The notes under the pieces are model-generated. The model did not search any database. It worked only from the letters and a program-made list of their open reading frames with translations, and had not been told where the DNA came from. From NCBI GenBank assembly GCA_028689615.1, contig JAQVCV010000045.1, positions 1 to 40,783 on the forward strand: a stretch of DNA of 40,783 nucleotides, written 5' to 3'. The position numbers were made by a program, and so were the translations under genes. This document shows, in pieces, positions 32,568 through 40,678 of the stretch (the stretch's first letter is position 1; every line of letters begins with the position of its first letter). Origin of the DNA: Bacteroidales bacterium. GTDB taxonomy: Bacteria > Bacteroidota > Bacteroidia > Bacteroidales > TTA-H9.

Positions 32568-33350
32568 ATGAAGAAATACATACACGATTTTGAAATCATT
32601 GAGAACCGCGAAATCAACGAAGGGCATTTCGTATTGGTTGTCAAGCTTTCCGAACCACTTCCCCCAGTTTTCCCTGGTCAGTTTGCCGAAGTAAAAATTG
32701 AGGGTTCGCCCAACACCTTCCTGCGGCGGCCGCTGTCGATTCACGACGTTGACTATGCCGCCAACACCATCTCACTGCTGGTGCAGCGAAAAGGCGATGG
32801 CACCACGCATCTGGGAACCTTCAAACCAGGCGACACACTCAACATGGTCTATCCACTTGGCAACCAATTTCACATCGGGTCAGCAGGAGAGAAAGTGCTG
32901 CTGGTTGGCGGCGGCTGCGGCGTTGCACCGCTCCTCTATCTGGGAAAGATACTGGCAAAAAACGGCATCAAGGTTACAACCCTCATGGGTGCCCGTAAAG
33001 GAGATCAGTTGATGGAACCCGAACAATACCAACGAAACGGAGAACTTCTGATAACAACAGAAGACGGCTCTGAAGGCACAAAAGGGTTCGTAATACATCA
33101 CGAGATATGGCGCGAACGCAACTTTGCCTTCGACAGGGTATATACCTGTGGCCCCGATGCCATGATGAAAGCTGTGGCCCGACTGGCTGCCCGTAACAAC
33201 GTTCCCTGCCAGGTGAGCCTCGAGCAAACCATGGCCTGTGGCGTGGGCGCCTGCCTTTGCTGCGTGGTTGACACCACCACGGGCCACCGTTGCACCTGCA
33301 CCGACGGCCCTGTTTTTGATGCCTCAGAACTTAAAAACTGGATAGATTAA
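32568..33350 (+). CDS. pyrK: Dihydroorotate dehydrogenase electron-transfer subunit
   Basis: Carries electrons from the PyrD flavin to NAD in the class 1B enzyme of pyrimidine synthesis. 260 residues. FAD site RRPLSIHDV and the loop before it; NAD-binding GGGCGVAPLLYLGK; then a [2Fe-2S] site with Cys224-x4-Cys229-x2-Cys232-x11-Cys244 near the C-terminus. All cluster ligands are present. It is followed by pyrD after 12 bases, giving a complete PyrK-PyrD pair in one operon. Confidence 0.96.
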   Translation: MKKYIHDFEIIENREINEGHFVLVVKLSEPLPPVFPGQFAEVKIEGSPNTFLRRPLSIHDVDYAANTISLLVQRKGDGTTHLGTFKPGDTLNMVYPLGNQFHIGSAGEKVLLVGGGCGVAPLLYLGKILAKNGIKVTTLMGARKGDQLMEPEQYQRNGELLITTEDGSEGTKGFVIHHEIWRERNFAFDRVYTCGPDAMMKAVARLAARNNVPCQVSLEQTMACGVGACLCCVVDTTTGHRCTCTDGPVFDASELKNWID

Positions 33351-33362
33351 CCTGCCATCATC

Positions 33363-34280
33363 ATGAAACCACTGTTAGAAGTAAACATCCACAAACTCCT
33401 GCTCAAAAACCCCGTGATGACTGCGTCGGGTACGTTTGGCTATGGCCCCGAATTTGAAGATTTCTACGACCCTTCGGTTTTGGGGGGAATTGTTGTAAAA
33501 GGAACCACAGGGCAACTCCGACAGGGCAACCCTTATCCCAGAATGGCCGAAACCCCGATGGGAATGCTCAACGCCGTGGGTCTTCAAAACAAAGGAGTTG
33601 ATGGATTCATCAAAGATATATATCCCAAAATCAGTCACTACAACACCCACATGATCGTCAACGTGAGTGGTTCGACAGTAGAAGAATACATTGAAGTGGC
33701 TGAAAAAATCAATGCCCTTGAGCACATACCGGCGATTGAACTCAACATCTCTTGCCCCAACGTTAAAGAAGGTGGCATGGCCTTTGGCACCAGTTGCCCG
33801 TCGGCCATAGCCGTAACACAAGCAGTGAGAGAGGTTTACAAAAAAACACTCATCGTAAAGTTATCGCCCAACGTCACCAACATCGCCGAGATGGCCTTAG
33901 CCGTTGAAGGAGCCGGTGCCGACGCCGTTTCGGTAATCAACACTCTGCTTGGGATGGCCATCGATGCCGAAACACGACAACCGGTATTGAGCACCATTAC
34001 GGGAGGGCTTTCAGGCCCAGCTATAAAACCTGTTGCACTTCGAATGGTGTGGCAAGTGTCGAAAGCCATTAAAATACCGGTAATTGGCCTGGGGGGCATA
34101 ATGACCGCCACCGATGCTATCGAGTTTCTGCTGGCAGGAGCTACAGCAGTACAGATAGGAACTGCAAATTTTATTGACCCTGCCGTGGGGCCTAAAATCA
34201 TAGCAGGTATAAGCGATTACCTTGAGCGCCATCAGATTGCCGATGTACGATCGCTCATTGGCGGATTGAGAACAAGCTAG
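33363..34280 (+). CDS. pyrD: Dihydroorotate dehydrogenase, class 1B catalytic subunit
   Basis: Oxidises dihydroorotate to orotate with FMN, the fourth step of pyrimidine synthesis, in the cytoplasm. 305 residues. [13 protein letters not shown] at about 19-31 and the FMN/substrate loop [14 protein letters not shown]; the catalytic base is Cys131 in [13 protein letters not shown], which marks class 1 (class 2 has Ser). [15 protein letters not shown] and [16 protein letters not shown] are the later phosphate-binding parts. No N-terminal membrane-binding helix, as expected for class 1B. It works with PyrK encoded directly upstream and ends before a strong terminator. Confidence 0.97.
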   Translation: MKPLLEVNIHKLLLKNPVMTASGTFGYGPEFEDFYDPSVLGGIVVKGTTGQLRQGNPYPRMAETPMGMLNAVGLQNKGVDGFIKDIYPKISHYNTHMIVNVSGSTVEEYIEVAEKINALEHIPAIELNISCPNVKEGGMAFGTSCPSAIAVTQAVREVYKKTLIVKLSPNVTNIAEMALAVEGAGADAVSVINTLLGMAIDAETRQPVLSTITGGLSGPAIKPVALRMVWQVSKAIKIPVIGLGGIMTATDAIEFLLAGATAVQIGTANFIDPAVGPKIIAGISDYLERHQIADVRSLIGGLRTS

Positions 34281-34300
34281 TTCAGGAACCATTCAAATGC

Positions 34301-34334
34301 AACGAGAGGGAACCTGCAAAGGTTCCCTCTCGTT
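34301..34334. terminator. Bidirectional terminator between pyrD and the lipoprotein gene
   Basis: A perfect 14-bp stem (AACGAGAGGGAACC at 34301-34314 with its complement at 34321-34334), a TGCAAA loop, then TTGTTTTAT. It separates rightward pyrD from the leftward lipoprotein gene, whose stop is at 34359. Confidence 0.9.
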
Positions 34335-34358
34335 TTGTTTTATCTGTTGGGCTTACAA

Positions 34359-35492
34359 CTAAAAATCGTTGGGACGGAAGCTATAACTGGGCTTCACACC
34401 AGCCATACCACTTTTCTCAACATACGACGAACCTGAAGCGTAAACATATTGATTGATATCGGTAATGGAATACATTCCACCCGAAACATTAAGTTCAAAC
34501 ACACGCCAGGTATTGCCAGTGCCTGGAGTAAAAGCGGGAGCAGTATAGGAACGAATCAAGCCAGTGTGATCATACACTTCAACGTGTGTTGGCGAAGTGT
34601 AAATACCATTGCCTCCATCCGAACCCTGATCAGAGTAGTTGAAGATAGAATAACGATACATGCCGTTGTGGAACTGCTCGATGGTGGTTGTTTCAGGACC
34701 AAAGCTGTAGGTGTCATCAACATCGAGGTTCACATCGCTGCCATAAGGACTCTGGTCTGAGTAATACATGTGGAACCTGTTGCCATCGGAGCCGGGGCCC
34801 GTAAGGTGTGAATCGAGATCGTAAGGATTTGCTCCCCAAGTGAGTACAACACGGAGGCTTCCAACAGGAACATTCTCAACTATGGTGATTTCAGGCATTT
34901 CAAATATACCTACTGTAATAACCACATTTGTCATAACCCTGGTTGTAAAGTTCTCGGCACGAATCACGACTACAAAAATGCCGTAGGCCATACCCTCTAG
35001 TTCATAAAAACCATACTCATCAGTAGTGATCACGAAATCGGCTCCTGCAAGGGTGGTATCAACAGCTATGGCATCGCTGGCTTTGGTGCCGGCAAAGGTG
35101 AAAGCCAGTTGAGCGTTGGCAAGCCCCTGCCCTGTTTGACTGTTGATGATGGTGCCCGACATGGTGGTTCCGCCCATGATCTTGGCATCCTTGGTAACAG
35201 CTCCCGAAACACTTACGTCTTCTGTATAAGTTTCGTAACCCGGGGCAACAATCTGAAGGGTGTAGCTTCCTTGTTTTACACTAGCAAAGGTGTATTTGCC
35301 ATCGGCGTTCAGCGTTGTAGTATAGGCAGCGGTGGTTCCCGATAAGAGATTTACCGTACCGCTTTTAACAAGCCTTTCGGTAACATTCTTAACCTGTCCG
35401 GTTAATGAGTAGGCTTTTGCCTCCTCGTCATCTTTGCTGCAACCTGCAAACATCAGTCCAACAATAACAAACAAATAAAGTAGATTTTTCAT
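34359..35492 (-). CDS. Surface-type lipoprotein with carboxypeptidase-regulatory-like domains and a YfaP/DUF2135-like C-terminus
   Basis: 377 residues from the ATG at 35492; the frame is open to 35678, but only the shorter start gives a lipoprotein signal (MKNLLYLFVI...LMFAGC, Cys18). The residues after the Cys are S-K-D-D-E-E, like the acidic lipoprotein export signals that send Bacteroidota lipoproteins to the cell surface. Two carboxypeptidase-regulatory-like beta-sandwich domains follow (about 28-100, SLTGQVKNVTERL...; and 103-195, TMSGTIINSQTGQGLANAQL). The last about 170 residues hold SLRVVLTWGANPYDLDSHLTGP, the motif of YfaP/DUF2135-type domains, whose acidic residues may bind a metal. 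Function unknown. It has its own promoter, divergent from the porin gene. Confidence 0.8.
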   Translation of the reverse strand: MKNLLYLFVIVGLMFAGCSKDDEEAKAYSLTGQVKNVTERLVKSGTVNLLSGTTAAYTTTLNADGKYTFASVKQGSYTLQIVAPGYETYTEDVSVSGAVTKDAKIMGGTTMSGTIINSQTGQGLANAQLAFTFAGTKASDAIAVDTTLAGADFVITTDEYGFYELEGMAYGIFVVVIRAENFTTRVMTNVVITVGIFEMPEITIVENVPVGSLRVVLTWGANPYDLDSHLTGPGSDGNRFHMYYSDQSPYGSDVNLDVDDTYSFGPETTTIEQFHNGMYRYSIFNYSDQGSDGGNGIYTSPTHVEVYDHTGLIRSYTAPAFTPGTGNTWRVFELNVSGGMYSITDINQYVYASGSSYVEKSGMAGVKPSYSFRPNDF

Positions 35493-35525
35493 GGTATAAT
35501 GGTTAGTAAGGGAATTAATAATTAT

Positions 35526-35533
35526 CAAAAGTA
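35526..35533 (-). promoter_or_regulatory. Promoter -7 element of the lipoprotein gene
   Basis: TACTTTTG on the minus strand, perfect TAnnTTTG match, 33 bases before the ATG at 35492. It rules out the longer frame starting at 35678. Confidence 0.75.
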
Positions 35534-35644
35534 ATAAAAAAACTGCATTTGTGTTCAACGCTTGTAAAAAAAACCTGCACGAATATTGGAAAAACCGATC
35601 ACCAAGATTTAACCTTACGGTAACATTGGATGCTAAGTAATTCG

Positions 35645-35652
35645 GAACTTTG
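35645..35652 (+). promoter_or_regulatory. Promoter -7 element of the porin gene
   Basis: GAACTTTG followed by CAAAAC, 7 of 8 matches to TAnnTTTG, 50 bases before the ATG at 35703. Confidence 0.6.
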
Positions 35653-35702
35653 CAAAACAATTTACATTTACTAAACATTAGTTTAACATTTGCCCCAAAC
35701 CA

Positions 35703-36899
35703 ATGAGCAAATTATTTAAAATCAATATACTTCTGATGGTTATCAGTTGTATTTTTTCATCAGCAGTGGTGGCCCAGAGCGAAACCGACGAGAAGGCCTT
35801 TATCAGATTCGACAAAGGACTTGGATTCTTTGATCCCGATTCCATTTTCGGGATCAACATCAGGTTCAGAATGCAAAACAGGGTTCAACTCACTACTGTA
35901 AGCGACGATGACCTTACCATCGAAAAAACTGAAGCCCTGGTGCGGCGACTCAGGTTGAGATTCGACGGTTACCTGGGTTCTCCCAGGTTCACCTACTACC
36001 TGCAACTGGCCTTCACACGGAGTGATCAGGACTGGGAAGGAAGTCATGAACCCAACATCATTCGCGACGCCATGATTTATTACAACTTTTCCGATAATTT
36101 CTATATTGGTTTTGGGCAGGGGAAATTGCCTGGCAACCGGCAACGAATTACCAGTTCAGGGTCGCAGCAATTCATGGACAGGGGCATCAACAACAACGAA
36201 TTTAACATCGACCGCGATTTCGGTTTGTTTGCCTACTACACCCTGTTTGGCAACACGATGCCTCTGAACATCAAAGCGGCTCTGAGCAGCGGAGAAGGAC
36301 GCAACAGTCCGTCAACCGACAACGGGTATGCTTATACCGGTCGTATCGAATGGCTGCCACTTGGCGAATTCGCTCATGACGGCGATTTTAGTGAAGGCGA
36401 TTTAGAGTTTGAAACATCGCCAAAACTAAGCATGGCCTGTGGCATAAGTTTCAATAAAAATGCAAAAAAAACGCTTGGGCAACGTGGCGATTTCCTGATC
36501 AATCCTCACAACATCACCTCGTTGTTTGCCGATATTGCAGCAAAATACATGGGGTGGGCAGTTTATCTGGAATACATTAACCGTGAGGTGAAGGGTTCGG
36601 CCTGGGACGCCCCCGCCCAAAACAACCTCTACGTGTTAACAGGCGAAGGATTCACCGCTCAGGCAAGTTATTGCCTGAAAAGCAAGTATGAAATTGCAGC
36701 CCGCTACTCGATGGTAAATCCCGATAGTGAAATTTCGACCGTTGAACCCAAAGCCAGGGTGACCACCCTCGGACTCAACAAATATTTAAACAACCACAAA
36801 GTAAAGCTGCAACTAAACGTAAGCCACCGCGAAGACCAACTTCCTACCGGAACCACCCGTGATTTCCAGTTCGGCTTTCAGGTAGAAGTTGGTATATAA
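35703..36899 (+). CDS. Outer-membrane porin, OprO/OprP-like
   Basis: 398 residues with a signal peptide (MSKLFKINILL...AVVAQS). The rest alternates short amphipathic strands with turns, ending in aromatic residues as in a 16-strand barrel: IRFRMQNRVQL, RRLRLRFDGYLGSPRFTYYLQLAF, AMIYYNFSDNFYIGFGQGKLPGNRQR, and a C-terminal strand FQFGFQVEVGI. The RRLRLRFDG and GQ.K.P.(N)RQR motifs are those of the phosphate-selective porin O/P family common in Bacteroidota. The substrate is not known; in this phylum these porins are often induced by phosphate or oxygen conditions. Own promoter, terminator downstream. Confidence 0.85.
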   Translation: MSKLFKINILLMVISCIFSSAVVAQSETDEKAFIRFDKGLGFFDPDSIFGINIRFRMQNRVQLTTVSDDDLTIEKTEALVRRLRLRFDGYLGSPRFTYYLQLAFTRSDQDWEGSHEPNIIRDAMIYYNFSDNFYIGFGQGKLPGNRQRITSSGSQQFMDRGINNNEFNIDRDFGLFAYYTLFGNTMPLNIKAALSSGEGRNSPSTDNGYAYTGRIEWLPLGEFAHDGDFSEGDLEFETSPKLSMACGISFNKNAKKTLGQRGDFLINPHNITSLFADIAAKYMGWAVYLEYINREVKGSAWDAPAQNNLYVLTGEGFTAQASYCLKSKYEIAARYSMVNPDSEISTVEPKARVTTLGLNKYLNNHKVKLQLNVSHREDQLPTGTTRDFQFGFQVEVGI

Positions 36900-36920
36900 C
36901 CATTCACAACCGTACCAAAA

Positions 36921-36956
36921 AAGGGGGCTTCGCTTAGGCCCCCCCCCCTTTTCTTT
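36921..36956. terminator. Bidirectional terminator with a C10 run
   Basis: GGGGGCTT (36923-36930) pairs with AGGCCCCC (36936-36943) around a CGCTT loop; a T-rich tail follows after extra C residues (C10 at 36939-36948). On the other strand the A-run before the stem gives TTTTTT after the hairpin. Serves both the porin and the leftward TM2 gene (stop at 36971). Confidence 0.85.
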
Positions 36957-36970
36957 TTAATTTGAACAAC

Positions 36971-37330
36971 TTAACTGCGAAAACCCTGCATCAGGCTGAT
37001 CACCTCGTGCATCCGCTGCTGATTGTATTCGAAGGTAAGCGATTTATAATTAACCAAATCGATTATCGTGCCGATGAAGCAGAAACCGGCTGTGAGTAAG
37101 TAAAGGATTCCCATCCCTATCTGGTTGAGCAAAATGCGGTGAATACCCGCAAATCCCAAGAAACCACCCAAACAAGTAAGAAGGATGATTTGAGGATCTT
37201 TTCTACGGTAGCGATACATATTGACGAACTGCTTAAGTTCCTCATCTGAGAGCGATTTAGTTACCGATTGGGCATAAGCCATCTCATCGGGCTCCAGCTC
37301 GGGGAGCATGCTATACAAGGGGTGTATCAT
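36971..37330 (-). CDS. TM2 domain membrane protein
   Basis: 119 residues from the ATG at 37330 (a GTG three bases earlier is possible). Soluble N-terminal part of about 50 residues (PDEMAYAQSVTKSLSDEELKQF), then two membrane helices with the TM2 signature: LTCLGGFLGFAGIHRILL-(N)-QIGMGILYLLTAGFCFIGTIIDLV, followed by a short polar tail. TM2 proteins are small membrane proteins of unknown function. It overlaps the end of the DUF2752 gene by 20 bases and is the last gene of the leftward envelope operon. The pair TM2-DUF2752 is a familiar neighbourhood in Bacteroidota. Confidence 0.9.
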   Translation of the reverse strand: MIHPLYSMLPELEPDEMAYAQSVTKSLSDEELKQFVNMYRYRRKDPQIILLTCLGGFLGFAGIHRILLNQIGMGILYLLTAGFCFIGTIIDLVNYKSLTFEYNQQRMHEVISLMQGFRS

Positions 37331-37661
37331 CACTATTATTTTTTGATTGGTTCAAATATCGCAAAATTTGACGGTTCTTTATCACAAGGGTTACAACTCG
37401 AAACACCAAAGCCGCCAGAACAACCATTCCCAGAGGATGCATGGCAAATGAATCGGCAATACGGCCATGAAAAAACAAGATGATGCTGCGTCCCAGGCCA
37501 CACCCCGGACAAAACCCCCATCCCAGACTCCTGAACGGACACAGAGTTGCATGATCGTTAAAATCGAGGGACGAAAAAGCAAGAGCCGTCATGGCTCCAA
37601 TCCAGACCAGCACCTCAAAATAGCGCTTCAATAAAAACCAGTAATACCGTCGCCCCTCCAT
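37311..37661 (-). CDS. DUF2752 membrane protein
   Basis: 116 residues from the ATG at 37661 (an in-frame TTG five codons earlier overlaps murB and is less likely). Three membrane segments and the family motif CPFRSLGWGFCPGCGLGRSI, where the Cys-Pro-Gly-Cys-Gly turn may bind a metal or a partner; this is a known, uncharacterised family. It starts 8 bases after the murB stop and overlaps the TM2 gene, so it is translationally coupled on both sides. Confidence 0.88.
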   Translation of the reverse strand: MEGRRYYWFLLKRYFEVLVWIGAMTALAFSSLDFNDHATLCPFRSLGWGFCPGCGLGRSIILFFHGRIADSFAMHPLGMVVLAALVFRVVTLVIKNRQILRYLNQSKNNSDDTPLV

Positions 37662-37669
37662 GTTTTCAT

Positions 37670-38686
37670 CTACCAAAAATTAACTTCAGGCTCCAAATCA
37701 ACGCCAAATCTGTCGGAAACCGATTCGATAATCCTGTTGGCCAGATCCGACAATTCAACGCCAGTGGCCTTGCCGTAATTCACCAAAACCAAAGCCTGAT
37801 GTGGCCAAACGCCAGCATCGCCATCCCTGAAACCCTTCCATCCGCACTGTTCAATAAGCCAGCCGGCAGCGAGTTTGCTGTAGCCCGATCCAGCGTCGAA
37901 AACAGGAGCATCGGCGTGGCTGGCTTTAATGACATCCGCTATGCCGTTTTTAACTACCGGATTCTTAAAAAAACTTCCGGCCGAGCCAATCAGCAAAGGA
38001 TCGGGAAGCTTGGTCTGCCTTACCGACCTGATTAGCTCAACTACATCTGTCAATTCGGGATTGCTGATGCCACGCACACTAAGAGCTTCGTTCAGATGAC
38101 TATAGCGCAGCACCGGACGTGCCTCCAACGAAAGTTTCAATGTAACCTGGGTAATGATGTAACGCCCTTTTGCAGCAGATTTGAAAATACTTTGGCGGTA
38201 ACCAAACCGGCAATCGTCGCGGCCAAGCTCAACGAAGCCCGATGTGTGGCGGTCATATGCAACCAACGAATGAAAAACATCTTTTAATTCAACACCATAT
38301 GCCCCGATATTCTGAATGGGGGAACTCCCAACCCTTCCGGGGATCAGCGTAAGGTTTTCGATACCCCACAGATGATTTGACAGTGCAAAATTGATTAATT
38401 GTTCCCACTCACATCCGGCACCGGCTGTAACATACACATTTGCCCCATCCCTACGGGTAATTTCCAACCCCGGTATCTCCATTTTCATAACAAAAGCAAC
38501 CTGCTCTCCACGAAGCAAAATATTGCTGCCACCTCCCAATATCTTCAAAGGAAGTTGCTCTTGCAATGCCATCCTGACCCCTTCACCAACATCGGTTGTG
38601 AAGCAGGCACGAGCCAAAACGGCAGCTCTTGACGAAATTCCAAAACTGTTGAATGCTTTCAGATCGTGATCGCGTAAAATTTCCAT
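37670..38686 (-). CDS. murB: UDP-N-acetylenolpyruvoylglucosamine reductase
   Basis: Reduces enolpyruvyl-UDP-GlcNAc to UDP-N-acetylmuramate with NADPH and FAD, in the cytoplasm, for peptidoglycan. 338 residues, the longer E. coli-like (type I) MurB. FAD-binding ILGGGSNILL, GRVGSSPIQNIGAYGVEL, YRQSIFK, the catalytic Ser in SAGSFFKNP and the final acidic PEVNFW. It lies 12 bases after the DUF2807 stop. It is the middle gene of a five-gene leftward group with mostly membrane and envelope proteins. Confidence 0.96.
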   Translation of the reverse strand: MEILRDHDLKAFNSFGISSRAAVLARACFTTDVGEGVRMALQEQLPLKILGGGSNILLRGEQVAFVMKMEIPGLEITRRDGANVYVTAGAGCEWEQLINFALSNHLWGIENLTLIPGRVGSSPIQNIGAYGVELKDVFHSLVAYDRHTSGFVELGRDDCRFGYRQSIFKSAAKGRYIITQVTLKLSLEARPVLRYSHLNEALSVRGISNPELTDVVELIRSVRQTKLPDPLLIGSAGSFFKNPVVKNGIADVIKASHADAPVFDAGSGYSKLAAGWLIEQCGWKGFRDGDAGVWPHQALVLVNYGKATGVELSDLANRIIESVSDRFGVDLEPEVNFW

Positions 38687-38698
38687 CCAATTTACTGT

Positions 38699-39454
38699 TT
38701 AAAGTTTGATCAACCGCCCGCTCCCCGATTGCTTCACCGAAATTACCCGGGGATTTCCCAAGTATCCTATATCGCCATTGGAATAGATTTCGGCATAAAG
38801 CGATCCCCCTTGTTCAGGATGAACTTTAAGGAGGTTGCTACCCTTATGGTAAACAAAAAGGTAACCAGCAGTAAGGCCTGAAGCATCTACTGGTCCGAAG
38901 CCATCGGCTAACAGCGAGAACTGACCGGCACTACCCGAAAGCCGAGCGCCACTGGCTCCATTCATGACCTGGTATCTGAAGAAAGCAGCATCAACATCGA
39001 GTGAAACCTCGCCGGCTCCATCCAGGTACTCAAACTCGAGAGTATCAAAATCCAGCACACCCTCACTCTTGATAGTTCCCGACGAAACAATGGCGAAATA
39101 CTTCAAATTAGTAACCGTGATTTCGACATCAGCCACGAAACCCAAATCCCGTAGAAAAGAGCACTCGTTTTCATCGGTAATTGTGAGTGTTTTCCCTTTG
39201 ACAAGGGTAGATATCCAAGGCAACACATTACTCCCGCCTTTAAGTATCAGCCTGTTTCTGTAATCCTGCCTGATGATAACATTCACTTCACCACGAATAA
39301 CAAGCGAATCAATCACCTGGGGCACCTCTCGGTCAGACACAATCTCATCACCCTTGGTGTGAAAACAATCAACGGGGGTGCAGCCCCATGCCGCAGCAAA
39401 AAGCAACACACAACAAAAAAAAGGTAACCTGAAGATTTTATTCAAAGAGTACAT
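38699..39454 (-). CDS. DUF2807 (GIN domain) protein, probable lipoprotein
   Basis: 251 residues from the ATG at 39454, ten bases after the stop of the PagL-like gene; the frame is open to 39517, but that part overlaps the previous gene. The N-terminus is a signal sequence, and WGC at about 24-26 could be a (weak) lipobox. The rest is a single-stranded right-handed beta-helix-like DUF2807 domain: VIDSLVIRGEVNVIIRQ, LTITDENE, VEITVTNLKYFAIVSSGTIKSEG and LSGSAGQFSLLADGFGPVDASGL, a repeated S-G/A-x-x pattern. Such proteins are widespread putative auto-transporter adhesin-like envelope proteins; no reaction is known. Confidence 0.85.
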   Translation of the reverse strand: MYSLNKIFRLPFFCCVLLFAAAWGCTPVDCFHTKGDEIVSDREVPQVIDSLVIRGEVNVIIRQDYRNRLILKGGSNVLPWISTLVKGKTLTITDENECSFLRDLGFVADVEITVTNLKYFAIVSSGTIKSEGVLDFDTLEFEYLDGAGEVSLDVDAAFFRYQVMNGASGARLSGSAGQFSLLADGFGPVDASGLTAGYLFVYHKGSNLLKVHPEQGGSLYAEIYSNGDIGYLGNPRVISVKQSGSGRLIKL

Positions 39455-39464
39455 TCTGTTTGCA

Positions 39465-40565
39465 CTAAAATTCAAACTGATAAGTGAGCCCGAACCCGAT
39501 AAAATCGGCTCTGGCAAAATGGGTTTTCAGCAAGATGCCAGCCTGCAAGCCTGCAACAATCCGGCACGAAAAAGAAAGAGCGTCGTAATACCAACCATCT
39601 GACACTTCGAGTTGGTGCAGGTACCTGCCGAATCTGAATCCAAAATTGAGTCTTCCCGCGCTTTTTTCAAAACCCAGACTCACACCTGTTTTAACGATTT
39701 CGGAATTGTTGGCAACAACCACACCCTTTTGCTTCAGGAAATCGCGGTCAGATGAATTATACGACACATCGAATGAAGCAATTACAGCCATACTACCCCG
39801 CAACCTGTACCCCGCCTGCAGGGCTCCTAGTGTTGAAAAATAAGACGGGCCTCCAACGGGAAACACCTCTTTTGAACCACCCACCCATTGCATCGCTACT
39901 AAAAATCGGTTAAAAGCCTTACTGTCAACCTCTCTTCGACGATAATCAGTTCTGTTAATCAAATTATAAGAGACACCTCCATAGACAAGAGGGAGGTTGA
40001 TTCCATAATTAGGTTGCCGTGAAGAGCCATTCGAGAAATGGATAAAACTCATTCCGGCCGACCAAATCCATCGGGGTGTAGTTTGGTAGCTCACCCCTGC
40101 TCCAAGAGCAATAGCAGCATTAAGATGAGATCCGATGGCGGTGTTTCGGTAATTGGTTTGCAGGTTGAACGGGTTGGTAACCCAGGCCAGCCCCAGCCCT
40201 GCCTGAGTTGTGAATTTAAAATCACCTTGCAAAAAGGTCCATTCCACATAGGGAACCAGAGCATGCACGTCGCCCAGGATCCGGGTATCGCTCAACGAGG
40301 AATACAAATAACTTACCCCCCACCTGGAATCACCCAGATCAGAGCCTGTCATTTTTTTACGGGCAAAACAAACACTTGCTTCAAACACCTCTACATGGTT
40401 CCGGGTGAAAACCTCCATGGAGCGGTGATGCGGGATAATGAAACCATGACTGAATCTGGCCGATACCCAAATTGATTTTTTTGCGACCGAGTCGGGATTG
40501 GTGGCCTGGAGTTGCCCACCGAAAACTAAAATTATCAACAAAATGGCTTTGAAAGCAATTTTCAT
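39465..40565 (-). CDS. Acyloxyacyl hydrolase / lipid A deacylase PagL-like outer-membrane protein
   Basis: 366 residues from the ATG at 40565 with a signal peptide (MKIAFKAILLIILVFGGQLQA). The body is an outer-membrane beta-barrel of the PagL type (PF09411), ending in YQFEF. FIHFSNGSSRQPNYGIN at about 174-190 holds the catalytic His176 and Ser178; the acidic third residue of PagL (Glu) is Asn190 here, so catalytic activity is uncertain. PagL removes the 3-O acyl chain from lipid A. It is the first gene of the leftward operon and has a perfect promoter. The extra length (PagL is about 150-180 residues) suggests an additional N-terminal barrel or domain. Confidence 0.75.
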   Translation of the reverse strand: MKIAFKAILLIILVFGGQLQATNPDSVAKKSIWVSARFSHGFIIPHHRSMEVFTRNHVEVFEASVCFARKKMTGSDLGDSRWGVSYLYSSLSDTRILGDVHALVPYVEWTFLQGDFKFTTQAGLGLAWVTNPFNLQTNYRNTAIGSHLNAAIALGAGVSYQTTPRWIWSAGMSFIHFSNGSSRQPNYGINLPLVYGGVSYNLINRTDYRRREVDSKAFNRFLVAMQWVGGSKEVFPVGGPSYFSTLGALQAGYRLRGSMAVIASFDVSYNSSDRDFLKQKGVVVANNSEIVKTGVSLGFEKSAGRLNFGFRFGRYLHQLEVSDGWYYDALSFSCRIVAGLQAGILLKTHFARADFIGFGLTYQFEF

Positions 40566-40598
40566 CGTCAATGAAGAGCTCAATAGATTAGCAGGTCA

Positions 40599-40606
40599 CA
40601 AAGGTA
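40599..40606 (-). promoter_or_regulatory. Promoter -7 element of the envelope operon
   Basis: TACCTTTG on the minus strand, perfect TAnnTTTG match, 33 bases before the ATG at 40565. It is the only promoter seen for the five leftward genes down to 36971. Confidence 0.78.
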
Positions 40607-40653
40607 CGCTTTTGCAGCAGAGATAGAAAGTAAAATAATTCCCGATTAATCTT

Positions 40654-40661
40654 TACTTTTG
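40654..40661 (+). promoter_or_regulatory. Promoter -7 element of the gene at the right edge
   Basis: TACTTTTG followed by CAATC, perfect TAnnTTTG match, 17 bases before an ATG at 40679. It is back to back with the envelope operon promoter. Confidence 0.65.
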
Positions 40662-40678
40662 CAATCAATTTATTTCTG

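Larger units (their letters stand above)
35493..35702. other. Divergent promoter region between lipoprotein and porin genes
   Basis: 210 AT-rich bases with one promoter in each direction (listed separately) and no coding content beyond a spurious upstream extension of the lipoprotein frame. Confidence 0.7.
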
